Made by a program: the position numbers and the translations under genes. Below are positions 26,254 to 34,434 of a stretch of DNA of 61,078 nucleotides, piece by piece. The first letter of the stretch is position 1; the number at the start of each line of letters is the position of its first letter. The DNA is from Dokdonia sp. (GTDB lineage Bacteria; Bacteroidota; Bacteroidia; Flavobacteriales; Flavobacteriaceae), in assembly GCA_020630915.1 (NCBI GenBank), contig JAHDIF010000013.1, positions 1-61,078 on the forward strand, written 5' to 3'. Below the pieces are notes generated by a model. That model was given only the letters and a program-made list of their open reading frames with translations. It had not been told where the DNA came from and did no database searches.

Positions 26254-26971
26254 TTGGAACTACATAAAAATGATAGGGTTAGTCCTCATGACAGGCTTTT
26301 TGTATGCCTTTGCTTCTCATAGAAATGGACAGCGTCAATTAGCAGATATACGAGTACAATTTGATGATGAGAGCACACCTTTTGTATCTCGTGCTGTGGT
26401 TAATAAATTGTTAATACAAAATGAGAGCACGGTTAAGAACTCGACCAAAGAAAAATTAGCTTTGAAAGTAATGGAAGCTCAAGTAAAGTCTCATCCAATT
26501 ATCAAGAATGCAGAGATTTACGTTGAGATGGATGGAACGTTAGGGGTGCAGATAGAGCAGCGCAAGCCTATTGCTAGGCTAAGCGGTGCATCATCATTTT
26601 ATTTAGATGGAGAAGGTAAAAAGATGCCGCTTTCAGATAATTATTCGGCGAGGGTGCCACTTGTAACTGGCGTAAGTGACGAAGATTTGAGTGAAGTGTT
26701 TGATCTGATACAATTTGTGAAAGCAGATTCGTTTTTAGAAAAACACATCGTAGGTCTAGAGAAATTAAATAATGGCGATTATATCCTAACGCCAAGAAAA
26801 CTAGAATATAAAGTGCTCCTAGGAAAGGTGAATAAGTTGCCTTTAAAATTTAATAATTATAAGGCCTTCTACAAGAAAGCTCAAAATGATAAAACATTAA
26901 ATAGCTACGACAAGATTACACTAAAGTATGATAATCAGGTAGTATGCACAACAAAAAATACTGGGGAATGA
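26243..26971 (+). CDS. ftsQ: Cell division protein FtsQ
   Basis: FtsQ is a bitopic membrane protein that recruits FtsL/FtsB and later divisome proteins. The 242-residue protein has a short cytoplasmic end, one membrane helix (MIGLVLMTGFLYAFAS, about residues 10-25) and an extracytoplasmic part that begins with a POTRA-like stretch (IKNAEIYVEMDGTLGVQIEQ) and PIARLSG...FYLDGEGKKMPLS, where YLD and the following stretch are family-like. The call rests on topology, position between murC and ftsA, and these motifs. Confidence 0.88.
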   Translation: MRVNWNYIKMIGLVLMTGFLYAFASHRNGQRQLADIRVQFDDESTPFVSRAVVNKLLIQNESTVKNSTKEKLALKVMEAQVKSHPIIKNAEIYVEMDGTLGVQIEQRKPIARLSGASSFYLDGEGKKMPLSDNYSARVPLVTGVSDEDLSEVFDLIQFVKADSFLEKHIVGLEKLNNGDYILTPRKLEYKVLLGKVNKLPLKFNNYKAFYKKAQNDKTLNSYDKITLKYDNQVVCTTKNTGE

Positions 26972-27011
26972 GTTGCTAGCAAGTAATTGTTAGACACAAA
27001 AAACAATACCA

Positions 27012-28340
27012 ATGGAACAAGAAAATATTGCAGTAGGATTAGACATAGGAACGACAAAAATAGTTGCTATGATTGGTCGTTACAATGAATACAATAAAGT
27101 CGAGATTTTAGGTATTGGAAAATCCAAAAGCCTAGGGGTGCATCGAGGAGTAGTAAACAATATTACACAAACAATACAGTCTGTTCAACAGGCGGTGCAA
27201 GAGGCAGAGACTGTTTCTGGTATTAAAATACAGGATGTTGTCGTTGGGATTGCGGGACAGCACATACGAAGTTTACAGCATAGTGATTATATCACCAGGG
27301 CAAACTCAGAAGAGGTGATAGATACAAATGATATTGAAATCTTGTGTAATCAAGTACACAAGTTGGTGATGCTGCCGGGAGAAGAGATCATACACGTGTT
27401 GCCACAGGAATATAAAGTAGACGGACAGAGTGAGATTAAAGAGCCCGTAGGGATGTATGGTGGGAGAGTAGAAGCAAATTTTCATGTGGTTGTGGGGCAA
27501 GTAGCTTCTATTAGAAATATAGGGAGATGTGTAAAGAGTGCTGGATTAAATTTGGATAGGATTACGTTAGAGCCACTAGCATCTGCAAATGCGGTATTAA
27601 GTCAAGAAGAAAAAGAGGCTGGTGTAGCACTTATCGACATAGGAGGCGGGACTACAGATTTGGCCATTTTTAAAGATGGAATCATAAGGCATACAGCGGT
27701 AATTCCTTTTGGAGGAAATGTAATTACGGAGGATATCAAGGAAGGATGCTCGATTATTGAGAAGCAGGCAGAATTGCTCAAGATTAAATTTGGATCTGCT
27801 TGGCCAGGAGAGAATAAGGATAATGAGATCGTCTCCATACCAGGACTACGAGGTAGAGAGCCTAAAGAAATTACGCTCAAGAATCTTTCAAAAATCATAC
27901 ATGCTAGGGTGGTCGAGATTGTAGAACAAGTATATCTCGAGATTAAAAATTACGGACATGAAGAGCAAAAGAAAAAACTTATCGCAGGAATTGTTCTTAC
28001 GGGCGGAGGGTCTCAATTAAAGCATTTGAAACAGCTAGTAGAATATATCACAGGGATGGACACACGTATTGGGTACCCTAATGAACATCTTGCCGGCGAT
28101 AGCGATTCAGAAACTACGAGCCCACTATATGCAACAGCTGTGGGACTTGTCATGAATAGTCTAGAGCACGGTTATTACAATACCATGGTTAAGGAAGAAG
28201 CAGTGCAGGAGGTAGAGGCAAATGATTCTTTAGATGCTGCTGCAGAACAAAGAGAAGTCTCAAAAAATGAGGAACCTAAGAAGAGCATTTTTGACAGATG
28301 GGCAGAGAAGTTTAAGGACTTTTTGGATAATGCAGAATAA
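27012..28340 (+). CDS. ftsA: Cell division protein FtsA
   Basis: FtsA is an actin-like ATPase that ties FtsZ to the membrane. The 442-residue protein shows phosphate 1 motif VGLDIGTTKIVAMIG, the 1C subdomain stretch VVVGIAGQHIRSL, phosphate 2 motif LIDIGGGTTDLAIF and adenosine motif GIVLTGGGSQLKHL. The C-terminus has an acidic linker and then an amphipathic helix (KSIFDRWAEKFKDFLDN), the membrane-targeting sequence. ftsZ follows after 90 bases that contain a disrupted palindrome. Confidence 0.96.
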   Translation: MEQENIAVGLDIGTTKIVAMIGRYNEYNKVEILGIGKSKSLGVHRGVVNNITQTIQSVQQAVQEAETVSGIKIQDVVVGIAGQHIRSLQHSDYITRANSEEVIDTNDIEILCNQVHKLVMLPGEEIIHVLPQEYKVDGQSEIKEPVGMYGGRVEANFHVVVGQVASIRNIGRCVKSAGLNLDRITLEPLASANAVLSQEEKEAGVALIDIGGGTTDLAIFKDGIIRHTAVIPFGGNVITEDIKEGCSIIEKQAELLKIKFGSAWPGENKDNEIVSIPGLRGREPKEITLKNLSKIIHARVVEIVEQVYLEIKNYGHEEQKKKLIAGIVLTGGGSQLKHLKQLVEYITGMDTRIGYPNEHLAGDSDSETTSPLYATAVGLVMNSLEHGYYNTMVKEEAVQEVEANDSLDAAAEQREVSKNEEPKKSIFDRWAEKFKDFLDNAE

Positions 28341-28360
28341 AAATAGAAATAAGTAATCAC

Positions 28361-28397
28361 GCTTTCGCGAACCTGCCCGACGGCAGGCCGGAGCGTA
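28361..28397. repeat. Iterated palindrome interrupted by a GC-rich inverted repeat
   Basis: The left part GCTTTCGCGA (28361-28370) is intact. It is followed by ACCTGCCCGACGGCAGGCC, in which CCTGCC and GGCAGG pair, and then GGAGCGTAC, which looks like the displaced right arm. It lies in the ftsA-ftsZ spacer and is far more GC-rich than its surroundings. Confidence 0.7.
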
Positions 28398-28430
28398 CAT
28401 ATAAAATAACAAGGGGCTAAAATCAAAAAT

Positions 28431-30377
28431 ATGAGTACGACAGAATTTGATGGAATAACGTTTGACCTACCTAAGAATCAGAGCAATGTGATTAAGGTTA
28501 TAGGAGTAGGCGGCGGTGGAAGTAATGCAATTAATCATATGTTCCACCAAGGAATAAAAGGGGTAGATTTTGTGATATGTAATACAGATGCACAAGCATT
28601 GGAGAATAGCACGGTGCCCATAAAAATTCAGTTAGGAGTTGGACTTACAGAGGGATTAGGAGCAGGTGCAAACCCTGAAGTGGGTGAAAGTGCGGCTATC
28701 GAGAGTGAACTAGACATTAAAGAAATGCTAGGTTCTAATACCAAGATGATTTTCATTACCGCTGGAATGGGTGGCGGTACTGGTACAGGTGCTGCTCCAG
28801 TGATTGCAAAAATGGCAAGAGAAATGGACATCCTAGTCGTAGGGATCGTGACCATTCCTTTTCAGTTTGAAGGCAAAATGCGTAATGAACAAGCTCAAAA
28901 AGGAGTAGATCGTTTAAGAGCTCAAGTAGACTCACTTATTGTTATTAATAACAATAAATTGAGAGAAGTATATGGTAATCTTGGATTTAAAGCAGGTTTT
29001 AGTAAGGCAGACGAAGTTCTAGCAACGGCCTCTAGAGGAATTGCAGAGGTAATTACTCATCACTATACTCAAAATATTGACCTTCGTGATGCGAAGACCG
29101 TTTTAAGTAAGAGTGGCACGGCCATAATGGGTAGTTCTACTGCTAGTGGATCCAATAGAGCATTTGAAGCAATTACAAAAGCCCTAGATTCTCCATTGCT
29201 AAATGATAATAAAATTACCGGAGCAAAGAATGTACTGCTCTTGATTGTTTCTGGAGGAGATGAGATTACAATAGATGAAATAGGAGAAATTAATGATCAT
29301 ATTCAGGCAGAAGCTGGAAATAGTGCAAACATCATTATGGGTGTGGGCGAAGATGAAGCCTTAGGTGATGCGATTTCTGTTACTATTATAGCTACAGGAT
29401 TTAACGCAGAGCAACAGAATGATATCGTAAATGTAGAGACAAAAAAGATCATACATACTTTAGAAGAAGAGCAACGTGCAGAGCAAAACTTGATGGAAGA
29501 ATCTGTCCAGAATGTAGTTGTTCAAGAAGTTATCGAACCTGAAGTCGATGAGGAGAAAAAAATAATACATACGTTAGATCTTGATGAAGAAGTGTCTATC
29601 CCTGGCGCTCCTGTGCAAACCAATCTTGATTTAGGAATTATTGAGACAACAGAGGTTCTAAGGCAAATTCCTGTTGTTTATGATGAAGTGCTTCCAGCTA
29701 CAGAAGAGGAGTTTGAAATTGTGGATACAACAACGGCAAGTCTCGAAATTGAAGCCCCTAAGGAGCAAGAACAACCTCAAGGTAATATGCTCTCTTTTGA
29801 TATGCCATTTGCAGGAGATACAGATCCTTTTGTTGCAAAAGAGACCCTAGAGGAGGAGGCACCCGTTTTATTTCACTTAGATGAAGAAGTCGCAGAAATA
29901 GAGGTAAATGAGCCAATAGAAATTATTCCCGTAACAGAACTTTCACAAGAAGGCGAAACGCGTTATGTGCTAGAAGATACACTAGAAGAAGAACAAACTA
30001 CCATAAACAAAGGAGTCGTAGGTGTTGATACAGCCGAAGAAACAATTGTTTTTGAAACAAAGACAGTTCCCGCTGAGCCAGAAGATGAGGTACAGCCAGA
30101 GGATGTAGATCCTATGAATAGCCCTATTTCTAGATTATTAATAGACCGTGCTGCAGAGCGAAAGCGCAAGATGAAAGAGTTTAATTACAAGTTTCATCAT
30201 AATCAAGGACGTATAGAAGATATAGAGAAGCAACCTGCTTATAAGCGTATGGGTATTGATCTCGATGAGAATCCTGAAAAAGAGGGAAACTTATCTAGAA
30301 CTTCATTATCTACAGATGATAATGATGATATTCAACTACGCAATAACAATTCATTTCTACACGATAATGTAGACTAA
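28431..30377 (+). CDS. ftsZ: Cell division protein FtsZ with long acidic linker
   Basis: FtsZ is the tubulin-like GTPase that forms the division ring. Residues 1 to about 330 are the GTPase core, with GVGGGGSNAINHM and the tubulin signature GMGGGTGTGAAPVIAK. The protein (648 residues) is much longer than E. coli FtsZ (383) because of an acidic, probably disordered linker of about 270 residues. Inside the linker KKIIHTL occurs twice (near residues 338 and 374). A basic stretch (RAAERKRKMKEF) and a final NSFLHDNVD follow; the latter is probably the peptide that binds FtsA. A terminator follows at 30401. Confidence 0.96.
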   Translation: MSTTEFDGITFDLPKNQSNVIKVIGVGGGGSNAINHMFHQGIKGVDFVICNTDAQALENSTVPIKIQLGVGLTEGLGAGANPEVGESAAIESELDIKEMLGSNTKMIFITAGMGGGTGTGAAPVIAKMAREMDILVVGIVTIPFQFEGKMRNEQAQKGVDRLRAQVDSLIVINNNKLREVYGNLGFKAGFSKADEVLATASRGIAEVITHHYTQNIDLRDAKTVLSKSGTAIMGSSTASGSNRAFEAITKALDSPLLNDNKITGAKNVLLLIVSGGDEITIDEIGEINDHIQAEAGNSANIIMGVGEDEALGDAISVTIIATGFNAEQQNDIVNVETKKIIHTLEEEQRAEQNLMEESVQNVVVQEVIEPEVDEEKKIIHTLDLDEEVSIPGAPVQTNLDLGIIETTEVLRQIPVVYDEVLPATEEEFEIVDTTTASLEIEAPKEQEQPQGNMLSFDMPFAGDTDPFVAKETLEEEAPVLFHLDEEVAEIEVNEPIEIIPVTELSQEGETRYVLEDTLEEEQTTINKGVVGVDTAEETIVFETKTVPAEPEDEVQPEDVDPMNSPISRLLIDRAAERKRKMKEFNYKFHHNQGRIEDIEKQPAYKRMGIDLDENPEKEGNLSRTSLSTDDNDDIQLRNNNSFLHDNVD

Positions 30378-30400
30378 ATTCCATCTAACTTTTCCTACAT

Positions 30401-30440
30401 AAACCCGCAAGTTATCCCCTGATATGCGGGTTTCTTTATT
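30401..30440 (+). terminator. Terminator after ftsZ
   Basis: AAACCCGCA (30401-30409) and TGCGGGTTT (30425-30433) form a 9-bp stem with a 15-base loop, followed by a T-rich stretch. It closes the dcw transcript. Confidence 0.7.
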
Positions 30441-30448
30441 TACCTTTG
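30441..30448 (+). promoter_or_regulatory. Candidate -7 box for yqeY
   Basis: TACCTTTG matches TAnnTTTG directly after the ftsZ terminator, so yqeY probably has its own promoter. The 20-bp palindrome at 30460 would then lie in the mRNA leader. Confidence 0.4.
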
Positions 30449-30459
30449 TGTTAATGTAT

Positions 30460-30479
30460 TACGCTTTCGCGAAAGCGTA
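30460..30479. repeat. Iterated palindrome, exact copy extended to 20 bp
   Basis: TACGCTTTCGCGAAAGCGTA is a perfect 20-bp palindrome (14-bp core at 30463-30476), between ftsZ and yqeY. Confidence 0.9.
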
Positions 30480-30535
30480 CCCTTGAAATTCATTGCTAAA
30501 TAAAGAATAAAGCGACGTAAAAAAACGAACAGAAA

Positions 30536-30985
30536 ATGAGTTTATCGACAAACATAATGGCTGCAATGAAAGAAGCCATGAAAGCAAAAGATCAAAATGC
30601 CCTAACGTCATTACGTGCGGTTAAATCTGCTATCTTACTAGCGCAAACTGAAAGTGGTGCTAAAGAAGAGCTCACAGAAGAGCAAGAACTTAAATTATTG
30701 CAAAAGCTTGTAAAACAACGTAAGGATAGTGCCAAAATATTTGCAGAACAAGGTAGAGAAGATCTTGCGGGTCCGGAAATTGCACAAGCTGAGGTTATTG
30801 CAAAATTTTTACCAGAACAGATGAGTGAAGATGCAATACAAATTATAGTAAAAGAAGTTATTTCTGCAACAGGAGCAAATGGCATGAGGGATATGGGAAA
30901 AGTGATGGGGCAAGTTAATGCAAAAGTTGCAGGAAAGGCAGATGGTGCAACGGTTGCTAGAATTGTAAAAACTTTATTGCAGTAG
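30536..30985 (+). CDS. yqeY: GatB/YqeY domain protein
   Basis: YqeY is a small cytosolic protein related to the tail domain of the GatB amidotransferase subunit; its role is not settled, with tRNA binding suggested. The 149-residue protein matches the family along its length: MKEAMKAKDQNALTSLRAVK, then LLQKLVKQRKDSAKIF, IAKFLPEQMSEDAI and GANGMRDMGKVMGQVNAKV, ending in DGATVARIVKTLL. From memory it often follows ftsZ in Bacteroidota. Confidence 0.92.
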   Translation: MSLSTNIMAAMKEAMKAKDQNALTSLRAVKSAILLAQTESGAKEELTEEQELKLLQKLVKQRKDSAKIFAEQGREDLAGPEIAQAEVIAKFLPEQMSEDAIQIIVKEVISATGANGMRDMGKVMGQVNAKVAGKADGATVARIVKTLLQ

Positions 30986-31168
30986 CTCTATACTTTGGTT
31001 AGGATGTGTATTTTGAAGAGTAGCTTTTGAGTAAATAACAGGGAGAGACGGACTCGGTAAATGCTTGTGGTAATAATGTAGAGTATTCTGATGAAAATTA
31101 TCATTTAAATCAAAGATTCGAATTTATTGTAATTAGGCAGTAAATTGTACATTAGCCATCACTTAAAA

Positions 31169-31242
31169 GGCCTCGTAGTTCAACTGGATAGAATATCAGA
31201 TTTCGGCTCTGAGGGTTGGAGGTTCGAATCCTCTCGAGGTCA
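31169..31242 (+). tRNA. tRNA-Arg (anticodon UCG)
   Basis: All four stems can be drawn. The acceptor arm GGCCTCG pairs with CGAGGTC (one G-U), the D stem is GTTC/GAAT, the anticodon stem TCAGA/TCTGA encloses the loop TTTCGGC with anticodon TCG, and the T arm has the standard TTCGAAT loop. The discriminator is A and CCA is not encoded. A terminator follows 18 bases later. Confidence 0.93.
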
Positions 31243-31260
31243 CGAATAAATAGTACAATA

Positions 31261-31298
31261 AGAAAAAACGCCAAGCTTGCTTGAGCGTTTTTTCTTTG
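31261..31298 (+). terminator. Terminator after tRNA-Arg
   Basis: AGAAAAAACGC (31261-31271) pairs perfectly with GCGTTTTTTCT (31285-31295); the loop contains the small palindrome CAAGCTTG. Confidence 0.85.
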
Positions 31299-31506
31299 TA
31301 TTATTTTCAAAGCGGAACTTTTCGGATCACCCAGAGCAACGAGGTAATCCCAAACTTATTACAGAAATAGAAATCCAGAGGATGGCTATCGTCCAAATTA
31401 ATTTTTTTCAAAACAAGGGAGCTATCAATCCCTTTTAGTATTTTAGTTTTTGTGATAATTTAAGTTAATGATCACTCAATTACACAGAATTAAAAGAAGA
31501 AACAAT
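31299..31506. other. Spacer without recognisable gene
   Basis: The stretch between the tRNA terminator and the next gene has slightly higher GC in its first half and holds no reading frame, repeat or promoter I can support. It could contain the promoter of the gene at 31507 or a decayed fragment. No copy of the tRNA 3' end is seen, so there is no sign of an integration site. Confidence 0.4.
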
Positions 31507-32040
31507 ATGAACAAAATATTAGGCATAGGATCCCGTATAGAGCATCAAGAACATGGCAAAGGAGTAGTTACCAATGTCACATCAGAGTTGTATTGGGTTA
31601 CTTTTATAAACAAAGGCCTTGAAACAATTAGAGTAGATGACTCCTTTGAAATTATTGAAGCTGTAGATGGAGAAGTAGATGCCGTAAGCTTTTATGAAGT
31701 GGAGAAGAGTCTGCGAGATTTGTTAAAACGATACAGTGATATTTCTGAAGTGGTCCCTATTGCAGATAAGTGGCGCGGAGGCACCTTAACTCTTACGCCT
31801 AAAGACACTTCATTATCTAGTAAGGACATCCCTATCGATACATTTTTTCACAAGATTGTAATGCTGCGAGATCGCATTAGGGTGATGGAACAGAAAATAA
31901 ACGCAAGTAACGTACTAGAGGAGCAGGATAAAATAGATCTGCAGCAGTACATTACGAGAATGTACGGTAGCCTTACCACCTTTAATGTATTGTTTAAGAG
32001 TAGTTCTCAAAATTTTAAAGGCGCATCATCTAAAAAATAG
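31507..32040 (+). CDS. Unknown protein with SH3/Tudor-like N-terminus
   Basis: I do not recognise this protein (177 residues from the ATG at 31507; the frame opens at 31468). The N-terminal GSRIEHQEHGKGVVTNVT followed by YWVTFINKGLETI resembles the small barrel found at the end of UvrD/PcrA helicases (pattern of G, H, G-x-G and V). The C-terminal half is helical and charged (RDRIRVMEQKINAS, QQYITRMYGSLTTF) and the tail is Ser/Lys-rich. There is no signal peptide. The nearest genes encode an MtfA-like peptidase (27 bases on) and a tRNA. A nucleic-acid-binding role is possible but not shown. Confidence 0.6.
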   Translation: MNKILGIGSRIEHQEHGKGVVTNVTSELYWVTFINKGLETIRVDDSFEIIEAVDGEVDAVSFYEVEKSLRDLLKRYSDISEVVPIADKWRGGTLTLTPKDTSLSSKDIPIDTFFHKIVMLRDRIRVMEQKINASNVLEEQDKIDLQQYITRMYGSLTTFNVLFKSSSQNFKGASSKK

Positions 32041-32067
32041 AACTGTTTTTTTTGCGTTATACCTTTT

Positions 32068-32901
32068 ATGATATATGTTTTTGCGCTTCAGGAGGCCTTG
32101 TATCTAGTTCCATATGTATTGATAGCTTTTGGTAGCTGGATTTTGTACATGTTGTTTAGAGTTACAGAAACCTTATATGCAAATAAAACTGACACGCTTA
32201 TTTATAGAGATATACTTGTATTTCGTACGCTTTCGCGAAAGCAAAAAAATATACTTTCTACGCAAAATACGTTTTATAATAAACTATCTCCTAGAGAGAA
32301 ACGCAGGTTTGAACACAGAATTAAGGTGTTTCTAGGAGAAACCAAATTTGTTGGAAGAGAAGGGCTTGTTGTGACCGAAGAGATGAAAGTCCTTATAGCT
32401 GCCACCGCAATGATGGTAACTTTTGGTCGTAAAAATTACTCCTATGAATTGGTAGATTATATACTTTTATATCCAGACGTCTTTTATAGTGCGGCAAACG
32501 AAACTTATCACAAGGGAGAGTTTAACCCTATGCAAAAGACCATAGTGTTTTCTTGGAAGGATTTTGAACAAGGGTATCGCATTACAGACGATAACCTTAA
32601 TGTAGGTATACACGAGTTTGTTCACGCTTTGCAAATAGAAGCAAAAAAAAGTAATGATATCGATGCGTTGCGTTTTGAAAGAGTTTTTCAGCGTATCCTA
32701 AGACGCCTTAAGCATCAGGAAGTAAAGGATAAATTAGATCAAGTAGGATATTTTAGAGCATATGCCTTCACCAATCAATATGAGTTTATGGCGGTTATTG
32801 TTGAGTATTTTTTTGAGTCGCCAGTAAATTTTAAAGAGTTCTTCCCAGAGCTTTATTATCATACGAGAACGCTACTCAATTTTAGATATGGGGGATACTA
32901 A
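32068..32901 (+). CDS. MtfA-type zinc peptidase, membrane-anchored
   Basis: The protein (277 residues) begins with a hydrophobic helix (LYLVPYVLIAFGSWILYMLF). Its centre and C-terminus match the MtfA (M90) zinc peptidases: the zinc motif HEFVH sits in NVGIHEFVHALQIEAKK near residue 182 and a downstream YEFMAVIVEYFFESP supplies the third ligand region. In E. coli MtfA interacts with the Mlc repressor and cleaves aminopeptidase substrates; no Mlc link is evident here. The membrane anchor is unlike the soluble E. coli protein. An exact palindrome at 32229 encodes TLSRK (in FRTLSRKQKN) just after the anchor. Confidence 0.85.
   Translation: MIYVFALQEALYLVPYVLIAFGSWILYMLFRVTETLYANKTDTLIYRDILVFRTLSRKQKNILSTQNTFYNKLSPREKRRFEHRIKVFLGETKFVGREGLVVTEEMKVLIAATAMMVTFGRKNYSYELVDYILLYPDVFYSAANETYHKGEFNPMQKTIVFSWKDFEQGYRITDDNLNVGIHEFVHALQIEAKKSNDIDALRFERVFQRILRRLKHQEVKDKLDQVGYFRAYAFTNQYEFMAVIVEYFFESPVNFKEFFPELYYHTRTLLNFRYGGY
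32229..32242. repeat. Iterated palindrome, exact copy in the mtfA-like gene
   Basis: GCTTTCGCGAAAGC with GTAC on the left, read in frame as TLSRK. Confidence 0.9.
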
Positions 32902-32945
32902 TATTTGTGCAAGATTCTTAAAGAATATTAGTATCTTTTAGGCTC

Positions 32946-33674
32946 ATGTATATAAACAAAGATACATTTATGGAAGAATTACAATCATCATTTCCGGTTA
33001 TGGTAAGTGCTCTAGAAGAAAATAAAAGAGTAGCTTTTTATAGAAAAACATACACACACGTAGCGCTAGCGGTCTTGCTATTTATTATGGTTGAATATTT
33101 ATTTTTTCAATCTCCTGTTATTGTAAATTTTGCGGCATCACTTATGGGGGGGTGGAGTTGGCTAGCCCTACTAGGAGCCTTCATGTTTATAACTAACTAT
33201 GCAGAGGGATTAGCACTTAAATCACAGGATAAAAATGTTCATTATCTAGCTCTACTTATCTATGTTATTGCGGAGGCTTTTATTTTTATTCCTCTTTTAC
33301 TTATTGCGTTTTCAATGGTAGATGGCGTTGCACTTTTGCAACAGGCAGCGGTTATGACCATAGCATTATTTGTGGGATTATCTTCTGTTGTGTTTTTTAC
33401 AAAAAAGGACTTCTCTTTTTTAAGGTCAATACTAGTTATTGGATTTGTGATCGCTTTGGGGCTTATAGTGGCGGGAACTATATTTGGTTTTGATCTAGGC
33501 TTGTGGTTTAGTGTAGCAATGGTAGCACTTGCGGCGGGATCTATTTTGTATTCTACTTCTAATATGGTGCATAAATATCAAGAAGAGCAGTATGTAGCTG
33601 CTGCATTGGGTTTATTTGCATCATTAATGTTGTTGTTTTGGTATATCTTAAGAATTTTTATTTCAAGGGATTAG
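32946..33674 (+). CDS. Bax inhibitor-1 (BI-1/YccA) family membrane protein
   Basis: The protein (242 residues) has seven hydrophobic segments and the arrangement of the BI-1/YccA family: VAFYRKTYTHVALAVLLFIM at the first helix, YVIAEAFIFIPLLLIAF in the middle, and LGLFASLMLLFWYILRIFIS as the last helix ahead of a short basic end. In other bacteria such proteins are associated with proton-coupled calcium leak or FtsH regulation (YccA). The usual start is uncertain: Met1 (32946) or Met9 (32970). A strong bidirectional terminator separates it from the convergent rpe gene. Confidence 0.85.
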   Translation: MYINKDTFMEELQSSFPVMVSALEENKRVAFYRKTYTHVALAVLLFIMVEYLFFQSPVIVNFAASLMGGWSWLALLGAFMFITNYAEGLALKSQDKNVHYLALLIYVIAEAFIFIPLLLIAFSMVDGVALLQQAAVMTIALFVGLSSVVFFTKKDFSFLRSILVIGFVIALGLIVAGTIFGFDLGLWFSVAMVALAAGSILYSTSNMVHKYQEEQYVAAALGLFASLMLLFWYILRIFISRD

Positions 33675-33687
33675 AAAAGTAATATTA

Positions 33688-33735
33688 TATAAAATAAAAG
33701 AGGCTGTTTTTTTAGACAGCCTCTTTTATTTTATA
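33688..33735. terminator. Bidirectional terminator, 20-bp perfect stem
   Basis: The arms 33688-33707 and 33716-33735 are perfectly complementary over 20 bp with an 8-base T-rich loop. It serves both the BI-1 gene and the convergent rpe gene. Confidence 0.9.
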
Positions 33736-33746
33736 ATATCTAGCAT

Positions 33747-34406
33747 CTAATTTACTAGCTTTCTGAGCTCTTTTACGGTCGTAACTGGGTCTTCTGCTTT
33801 AAAGACGTAGCTGCCAGCTACTAAAACATCTGCCCCAGCATCTACAAGTTGTTTTGCATTTTTATTGGTCACTCCACCATCTATTTCAATAAGTGTATTG
33901 GCATTTTTATGCTCAATCATTTCTTTAAGTACTGCTACTTTATGATAGGTATTTTCTATAAAGTTTTGCCCTCCAAATCCAGGGTTTACACTCATAAGAC
34001 ACACCATATCTATATCTTGAATGGTGTCTTCTAGTAAATTCACACTTGTGTGTGGGTTGAGGGCAACACCGGCCTTCATTCCTGCTGCTTTTATAGCTTG
34101 TAACGTTCTGTGTAAGTGTGTGCAAGCTTCATAATGCACGGTAAGGATATCACTTCCTAGATCGGCAAAAGTTTGGATATAACGGTCCGGATTTACAATC
34201 ATAAGATGTACGTCTATGGTTTTTGAAGCGTGTTTTACAATATCACGTAAAACGGGCATCCCAAATGAAATATTAGGCACAAAAACGCCATCCATAATAT
34301 CTATGTGAAACCAGTCTGCATCACTGTTATTAATCATTTCTACATCTCTTTGTAGATTAGCAAAGTCTGCTGCCAGTACGGAAGGTGCAATACGTTTTAA
34401 AGACAT
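33747..34406 (-). CDS. rpe: Ribulose-phosphate 3-epimerase
   Basis: Rpe interconverts ribulose 5-phosphate and xylulose 5-phosphate in the pentose phosphate pathway. The 219-residue TIM-barrel protein has APSVLAADFANLQRD at the start, WFHIDIMDGVFVPNISFG (catalytic Asp and metal-binding His), DVHLMIVNPDRYI, CLMSVNPGFGGQNFI and EIDGGVTNKNA. All metal and catalytic residues of the family are in these motifs. A -7 box lies at 34427-34434. Confidence 0.97.
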   Translation of the reverse strand: MSLKRIAPSVLAADFANLQRDVEMINNSDADWFHIDIMDGVFVPNISFGMPVLRDIVKHASKTIDVHLMIVNPDRYIQTFADLGSDILTVHYEACTHLHRTLQAIKAAGMKAGVALNPHTSVNLLEDTIQDIDMVCLMSVNPGFGGQNFIENTYHKVAVLKEMIEHKNANTLIEIDGGVTNKNAKQLVDAGADVLVAGSYVFKAEDPVTTVKELRKLVN

Positions 34407-34426
34407 TATCTTAATTTGAAGTTGGT

Positions 34427-34434
34427 CAAAACTA
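34427..34434 (-). promoter_or_regulatory. Candidate -7 box for rpe
   Basis: The minus strand reads TAGTTTTG, matching TAnnTTTG, ending at the last base of the upstream BLUF gene and giving a leader of about 18 bases. Confidence 0.35.

Noticed and set aside
31299-31400. Remnant of a coding gene (for example a nuclease fragment) after the tRNA terminator
   Set aside because: Translation in all frames gives stops or no recognisable motif; no repeat or homologous copy in the window supports it.
31169-31506. Possible integration site at tRNA-Arg
   Set aside because: No second copy of the tRNA end, no integrase and no change in gene content are seen around it.
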